DNA of 13,865 nt from Ichthyophonus hoferi (lineage: Eukaryota > Opisthokonta > Ichthyosporea > Ichthyophonida > Ichthyophonidae): NCBI GenBank assembly GCA_002751075.1, contig NAOQ01000382.1, forward strand, positions 43,214 through 57,078. The letters run 5' to 3'. The position numbers and the translations under genes were made by a program. Position 1 is the stretch's first letter. Every line of letters begins with the position of its first letter. This document shows, piece by piece, positions 8,578 through 13,865 of this stretch. The notes beneath the pieces were generated by a model. The model saw only the letters and a list, made by a program, of their open reading frames with translations. It was not told where the DNA came from and made no database searches.

Positions 8578-9135
8578 TTTTTTTATAAAAAAATTTATAT
8601 CAGAATATAATATTCAATTATATAAAATATTTAAACAATACCAAGGAAGAAGCAGACTGTGATATATATTAAAATTTTAGTATGTGCTATAATAACAACT
8701 ACGTATACAATGAAAGGTGAATTTAAATCCATTTAACCTGGGCTCACACAGAAGCAAAGTAAAGCAATTTAGGTACGTCACTTTAGCCAATAGATAACCC
8801 AAAACGTACTGGTTAAATCTTCATTAACCAATACATGGTTTGAAGCGTATTAATTACGTGACTATCAACGAATAGGGGACTCGATCCTGTATCTCCCAGG
8901 AGCCAGTAGGGATCACGTGATTATACATTTCACTTCAATTGGCACCGGTAGGAATGGGAATCATGTTGACTACTATACTGACACTAAACTCAAGAGCAGT
9001 CAGTATTCCCACTAGCTCTCTAAAAAACGGACATGGAATCTACACTCAATTGCTATACAAAACGTATGATTTATTCTAAAACGCAGTTCACGTATTATAC
9101 AAGATATGGATCATTGAATTAAATATTGCACGTGC
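8578..9135 (-). promoter_or_regulatory. Putative promoter region of the TMEM43-like gene
   Basis: The region upstream of the start codon has CCAAT boxes at 8787-8791 and 8828-8832 (plus strand) and 8942-8938 (minus strand). Perfect CACGTG E-box palindromes occur at 8914-8919 and 9129-9134, the second within the 8-base palindrome gcacgtgc. CCAAT boxes bind the HAP/NF-Y complex, and CACGTG binds bHLH or some bZIP factors. Function is inferred only from the motifs and position; the first 60 bases are very AT-rich. Confidence 0.35.
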
Positions 9136-9713
9136 ACCTGTTTGCCTAAACTACTTAGATCTGAGTGCTAATTGCAATTGACCTCAATGATTGCCTTCTA
9201 TGAAAGCGTTGTGTTTACCAGACAATATACTGTTAACTATATACGAACTATTTTACATCGAATACACAAAATAAAATAGCATATATATCACTGCTTTTAA
9301 GATCAATGTATCTTGACATTATATTGTTAAATAACTAGTTGACAGTTTGATTCTAATTGGTGTTCATAAATTTACCATACCCTTTGTGATGGTTTTGTTT
9401 TTGGCCTACAACTAAGCTATAATCGGCAGCTCTTTGGTTCATCGCATAAGCAACTTGATTATAATGTGCATTGCGTAATAAAATTGCTGTAATCTTATCT
9501 ATCCCACTTTACTATAAAAGTAGGTATATTACAGACACTTTACCAAAAAAAACAAAATCCTCAAAGTATTTATCACAACAAATTTTTTTGATGATTTTCT
9601 TACAAATGAGTTGATCATTTTATTATAGGTTTGCACTTGGACAATGATGTCGTGTTGATATAATAATGGTTCAGAACTGACAAAGGGTACAAATAAAAGA
9701 TATCGAAAAGCAC

Positions 9714-9849
9714 ATCTATCTGGTCTATCTGAGAAAAGCGTGGTTTTTATTACCTTTTTCTATTAGAAAATACCACTCTTTTGGAATATTTTTGATAATT
9801 GCATTGGGAAATGTTTTGGTTTCAATTTATGATCTATCTGATCTACCTG
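9714..9849 (+). repeat. 18-base direct repeats flanking a stem-loop
   Basis: atctatctggtctatctg (9714-9731) and atctatctgatctacctg (9832-9849) match at 16 of 18 positions. Each copy is itself two tandem 9-base units. They bracket about 100 bases that contain the inverted repeat. Confidence 0.55.
9734..9782. repeat. Inverted repeat (possible stem-loop)
   Basis: aaaagcgtggt (9734-9744) pairs with accactctttt (9772-9782) at 10 of 11 positions, and pairing continues patchily inward. It is flanked by the direct repeats at 9714-9731 and 9832-9849. Confidence 0.6.
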
Positions 9850-10111
9850 CTCCATGGTGTTCAAAACTCAAATTGTAATCATGCATACGATCGAAAATAT
9901 GCTCTAGATCAATAATGTAACTGATCTAGATACTACACCAATCAAACAATACCGGGAACCGCCTTCTTCTGAAAACGAAACTATTGGATATCCTAGGTGA
10001 GTACTTCATTTGAATTTATTATAATATTCAAACAATAGCAATAGCCAATCCAGAACTGCTACCTGCTCTTCAAGCCGTGCTGCCAATTAACATGGTGGTT
10101 CTAATCTTGGT

Positions 10112-10217
10112 ACAATACGGTTAGCAACATACGGCCCACAGATGCCAACATAATACGGTAACTATATGGCTTACAAATGCAATCACGATGCAATAACTAT
10201 ATGACCTGTAAATGTTA
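10112..10217 (+). repeat. Three degenerate tandem copies of a unit of about 35 bases
   Basis: Units begin near 10112, 10150 and 10186. Shared cores are aatacggtta/aatacggtaa/aataac, then catacgg/tatatgg/tatatga, then cagatgcca/caaatgcaa/taaatgtta. Similarity is moderate and assigned by eye. Confidence 0.45.
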
Positions 10218-10290
10218 TTAATACCAAATAAACCAATTTTGACACCCCGAAAGACAAAAATCCATTTGTCTAAAAACAACCCATTTTAAT

Positions 10291-10313
10291 TGACGTCATT
10301 AGATTTAGCCAAT
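10291..10313 (+). promoter_or_regulatory. Perfect CRE-type site (TGACGTCA) next to a CCAAT box
   Basis: TGACGTCA lies at 10291-10298 and CCAAT at 10309-10313. TGACGTCA is the consensus palindrome bound by ATF/CREB-type bZIP dimers. About 26 bases after the CCAAT box an ATG opens a 43-codon frame. No gene is confirmed here, so promoter function is speculative. Confidence 0.3.
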
Positions 10314-10338
10314 AAACAAACATGACCTTATCGGGACC

Positions 10339-10470
10339 ATGAATCAAGGACATGCGTACTTCGACTCTAACTCCGAATTAACCCATCTGGACGCAGCATC
10401 CCTTTCTATAGCCAGATCCAACAGTAAAAAAACAACAGCAATACACTATGGAAAGCCAAACAGTTATTAA
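10339..10470 (+). CDS. Unrecognised 43-codon open frame after a CRE/CCAAT pair
   Basis: This small frame begins MNQGHAYFDSNSELTHLD and has many C-ending codons, which is unusual in such AT-rich DNA. A second short frame starts inside it at 10448 (MESQTVINLNYISSNLKPG) and reaches a consensus donor gtaagt at 10514. Either could be a first exon, a small protein or chance. No family is recognised and no convincing next exon was found. The local composition is closer to the coding regions of the window than to the flanks. Confidence 0.18.
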   Translation: MNQGHAYFDSNSELTHLDAASLSIARSNSKKTTAIHYGKPNSY

Positions 10471-10899
10471 CTTAAACTACATAAGTTCAAACCTCAAACC
10501 GGGAGATGATATTGTAAGTCTGACAAAGTGATCTTTATCGAAACTGCCCACTAAATATCCTCCCTAACTTTGCTACATGCCAAATTGAGTCTAAACCAAA
10601 AAGAGCTTGGTTCCTGGCTCTTCCCTATATATCTAACCAGCCAGTCGAATGATCCTGTGTTTACCATGACTAAATAGCTGATGTGAAAATCACAGTTACT
10701 CGACCATAATTATAGCCACAAAAATTTAACAGAAAGAGTAATGAACATAATAGCATGTCATGTATTGATGCGAATCGGCCATTGATTATTTGGGCTGCTC
10801 TCTTCATTCGGTGTATTGAAGGGTCATTTCTGTCGCCAGCATTAACACTGAAAACAGCATCAAAATGGATATACTCATAAGGGAATTCACGGAAAAGTA

Positions 10900-13270
10900 A
10901 TTTTCACACAGACTCGTAATTTTATCATTGGCTATTGGAATATATTCAGATTATCATTGTTAATAAAACCTATAAACACAACTTTTTTATTTATTCATAA
11001 TTTTATCGCTTTCGGTATCTTGTCGTTTGGAATTTTGTACCATGTCTTCTTATGCCCTCAAAAGAGCAAAAATTTGTTTTAAAGATCACAAAATACAGTA
11101 TTTTTTAATTATTATACCCTAGTTTGTATATTTGGATGTATATTTAGTTCTTATATTTGCAGGTAAATAATCATTATACATCTCATATATACAACCCTTG
11201 CAACCATATATCTTACTAAATAAATTAAAAGAAAAAGAAAAAGATATTTATACTGCGTATGACACAAGACAAAATATAGAGGTGAGAACAGGGAAAAAAA
11301 AACAATTCAATAAAAGCGCGAAAAAAATAGTGGAAGCTAAAAATAGACAGGGTTGACATGAGTAAATAGTGAAAGATAAGTGGTACATCGCTAACCTCGC
11401 CTCTTCTTATCAATATAACTTTTTGTTAATCTAATCGAAAAATTATGAACAGCTCGGTTAAGGATGATTTTTGTTAGGCTCTATTATACATTCATGCACG
11501 CATATATAAGTCCTAAACTTTAATTTGTTAAAGCTGCGGCATTGGCCTCAAAACGACGGTTGCCCATCACTCTAGAAAACGGCCTGTTTCATTCAAATAC
11601 TTAATCTCAATATCGGCAAGTATATAGCAATAACTTAAACAATCATGCCAACTTATCTTTTTTTGGTAGTATATATCCATGTTTATATTCTACTACTATA
11701 TCACAACATCTTGGGGATTTCTAGCATAGTTAGATCGAAAACTAGATGCGGTCAAATTTATATAAATATATAAATGTATAATGCTATTGTATGGTGGCGC
11801 ACGGACGGGTGTCGGAGTCCTCTTTGTCTACAAATATTAAAAGAGCCAATAGCAGCCAACAATGCTGTTGACTCCTGAGACCAAACTTTAAAATTTTAAC
11901 GTTACTATTTTCTACTTTGCCTTACCCATTTAAACATGCTTCTCGTTACTCGGGGTATTCCCGGCTCGCGTGATAAATTTTTTATATGGTTGTTATTGAC
12001 AGAGAGCGCATCCTCCTGGATGCTCAGTTTCCTTCACGTTACAAGTCACCGGAATCTTAGAGATAAATGTAGTGCAAATAGATAATTATTATAAAACTAT
12101 GCATATATGTCCAAAATAAATATTTATAAAGCATTAAATATTAATAACTATTCCTAAATGCATATTACTATTACAGTTGGCATTCTTTCCTTTTGTTCTG
12201 CTGGTAGGGCCTAAAGGCATTTAGTAACGTGACCTATGAATTAATTAAAATCACTCGGAGAACGTTTAAGAAACTCTTGCCATAGTTGTGACAGTTGTGG
12301 CAGTATATGTATATAATTGGTGAGAATCTTATTAACTAACTTTCATGAAAACATGCGGTTTTATTGGTCACTTAACAGCTCGGATGGATGCAAAGAGGAC
12401 CCAGGTGTGTAATAAGATGAGCGATGACTTATGACATAATTTGATTTTACCCATATTAAGTGCATCGGTCATATATTTTAATGCTCGGTCATCGGTTATA
12501 TTTTTGTTAAAGTGAGCCTGAAAAATAGGAAAGCATTCATTTAAATGCGGTAGGAGATAAAAAGAAAATCATGAATATTTATCATATGAAGCAACCATTA
12601 TTTATTCCTTGAAGTCCATATTGCATATACACAGGTTCGTGCAGTGGCATTGTCGTGTAAGAAGTAGTGGTTAAATCCGAAGCATATAGAAGATGCAAAC
12701 CATATTATAAAATGCCTTTCAAAGACACCAGAAAAGACTGCAAAAACTTTTTTAAAACTTTTTAAAACCCAAGTAGAATTTATGAGTGGATCTATTGATC
12801 TACACTGGGTCCTAAAGACTATCGTACCAATGGTTGTAGGTTTAAGATTGCGTGCATTAGCTATGCCAACCACTTATGATTAGTCGATAGCAATAGCATG
12901 AATTTTATTATTTAATGAATTTATTTTGTTGGACATTAACTATTGGTTAAATAAATTAAATGGCTGTTTTGCCAATGTGGCAATCTAAAATGCTACAACA
13001 CTACAGAAATACGGGCTGATGGCATCATAATGCATGGAACGATCATGTGTTAATATATAAATATATAAATGTGATACATAGTAGCTTGGGTGGGTTATGC
13101 TTTTTTATGTTTATGTATGTAGGGATATGCTACAGGATTTTCTCACGAACGGAAAGTGTTGGTAGTTAGATATATACAATAAAAGACAGTTCTGTACCGT
13201 GTCTTATTTTCCTTTACAATATCTTGAGACATGTTACAATGAGATCCAAAAGACAATAAGGCTTATTTTT
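10900..13270. other. AT-rich stretch without a recognisable gene
   Basis: No gene, RNA gene or large repeat is recognised on either strand. Open frames on the minus strand at 11225-11413 and 12598-12873 lack support. The only compositional oddity is a short GC-rich patch at 11793-11820. Confidence 0.5.
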
Positions 13271-13292
13271 TTCCATGTTAATCCTTACCAGA

Positions 13293-13865
13293 ATGAACGA
13301 AGAGGCATGGAGGGTTATACCTTCAACATATTTAAACGACAATGAGAAGAATCTTTTTGTACGTCGCCAATCCATTTTAAGTTCGGAAAAGGGAGGAATA
13401 AAGGCCGAATTGACAAAAATACTTAACGAACGAGACCAAGAACATACCAAAGACAAACCTGTTGAGCGTAAAATCTCTACATTGCCTCCCAGCAAGGGTC
13501 CTACTCCACGCTCAACATATTATACATATAATAAATTTCAGCAACAGGATATGGCTTCAAAACAAGGCAAAACGTGGTGCCATTTTGAAAAAGACCTCCA
13601 AAAGCCTAAGCTTTCAGCAGCCATGAAGCAACGGCTATATAGAGAAAGGAAGCAAGACAAATATGAAAAAGACAAAACTGAATTATATGAGCTGCGTGCC
13701 TGGAATTCAAAATTAGAAATGGAAAACCAACGTCTTTGGCGGCAACAAGAACAGTTAAAGAGAGAACTAGATGAGGCACGCGCTAACACAGGCCTACAAT
13801 GGCATCTATATGAAAACTCTTTACCTGCCGGCATGCAACCAAGGCAACCTATAGCCACAAACTGA
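13293..13865 (+). CDS. bZIP-like protein with Pap1/Yap-type basic region
   Basis: A single-exon frame of 190 residues ends at the tga that closes the window. The ATG at 13293 is chosen over the in-frame one at 13275 because it has A at -3 and follows ttaccag, which also resembles a splice acceptor. Residues 1-100 are polar with no recognised domain. Residues 105-158 resemble a bZIP: QRLYRERK (113-120) matches QRAFRERK of fungal AP-1 (Pap1/Yap) proteins. From the conserved Arg117, leucines fall at 134, 141, 148 and 155, with Asn at 138 and 145. This is the register of GCN4, in which Asn264 lies 21 residues after the equivalent Arg. The signature Asn of NxxAAxxxR is Ala109 here and the second Ala pair is Lys-Gln, so DNA contact may be altered. 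Likely a nuclear, dimeric DNA-binding or dominant-negative factor. It may also be a plain coiled coil. No neighbour gene hints at its role. Confidence 0.62.
   Translation: MNEEAWRVIPSTYLNDNEKNLFVRRQSILSSEKGGIKAELTKILNERDQEHTKDKPVERKISTLPPSKGPTPRSTYYTYNKFQQQDMASKQGKTWCHFEKDLQKPKLSAAMKQRLYRERKQDKYEKDKTELYELRAWNSKLEMENQRLWRQQEQLKRELDEARANTGLQWHLYENSLPAGMQPRQPIATN

Larger units (their letters stand above)
9136..10030. other. Gene-free AT-rich stretch with small repeats
   Basis: No recognisable gene is present. It holds an inverted repeat at 9734-9782, a pair of short direct repeats at 9714-9731 and 9832-9849, and a perfect 8-bp inverted repeat ctagatca/tgatctag near 9904-9929. An exon-like open stretch at 9911-9996 is discussed in the findings. 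Confidence 0.5.

Noticed and set aside
11225-11413. Minus-strand 62-codon hydrophobic frame
   Set aside because: It arises from reversed A-rich sequence (poly-Phe/Leu/Ile) and has no motif.
11793-11826. tRNA-like A-box (tggcgcacgg) and a near B-box
   Set aside because: The two boxes are far too close, and no acceptor or anticodon stem can be drawn.
12598-12873. Minus-strand 91-codon frame with LHDNATART, resembling the HDNA motif of Tc1/mariner transposases
   Set aside because: Only a few residues match. No following SPDLNP or SPDLAP block and no terminal inverted repeats are found nearby.
13538-13858. 106-codon open frame on the minus strand
   Set aside because: Antisense shadow of the bZIP-like gene, rich in Cys and Ser as expected from reversed Lys/Glu/Gln codons.
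1-13865. CRISPR array, rRNA, prophage or bacterial operon
   Set aside because: No regularly spaced repeats, no rRNA-like sequence and no bacterial gene arrangement are seen. The intron and retroelement indicate a eukaryote.

Overview
The window looks like nuclear DNA of an AT-rich fungus, most likely an early-diverging, zygomycete-type (Mucoromycota-like) lineage. Three things suggest this: a textbook TACTAAC branch point in the one clear intron, a bZIP protein whose basic region resembles the fungal Pap1/Yap class, and a decayed Ty1/copia retrotransposon. No ribosome-binding sites, operons or other bacterial features are seen. The lineage is an inference; no ribosomal or barcode sequence is present.

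Layout. (1) About 1-3460 is the fossil of a Ty1/copia element on the plus strand. Integrase and reverse-transcriptase blocks are recognisable, followed by a hairpin, a purine tract and a probable 3' LTR. Between the integrase and RT blocks lies an 850-bp inverted duplication (1378-2225) folded around a 21-bp hairpin, with mirror-image gag-like starts reading outward. (2) 3355-3807 holds an unrecognised Ser/Asn/Lys-rich open frame. (3) 3810-6300 is AT-rich and essentially gene-free, with several microsatellites. (4) 6311-8577 on the minus strand is the best gene: a two-exon TMEM43/LUMA-family membrane protein of 469 residues. (5) 8578-13290 is a 4.7-kb stretch without a recognisable gene. It has CCAAT/CACGTG motifs upstream of the TMEM43-like gene, small repeats, and a compositionally less AT-rich island at about 10030-10900 with short open frames and a perfect TGACGTCA site. 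(6) 13293-13865 on the plus strand is a single-exon bZIP-like protein ending exactly at the window edge.

The two host genes are far apart and show no evident functional link. The most interesting items are the bZIP protein whose signature Asn is replaced although its zipper register is intact, the PPxY-bearing cytosolic tail on the TMEM43-like protein, and the large inverted duplication. I do not see a convincing undescribed multi-gene system.
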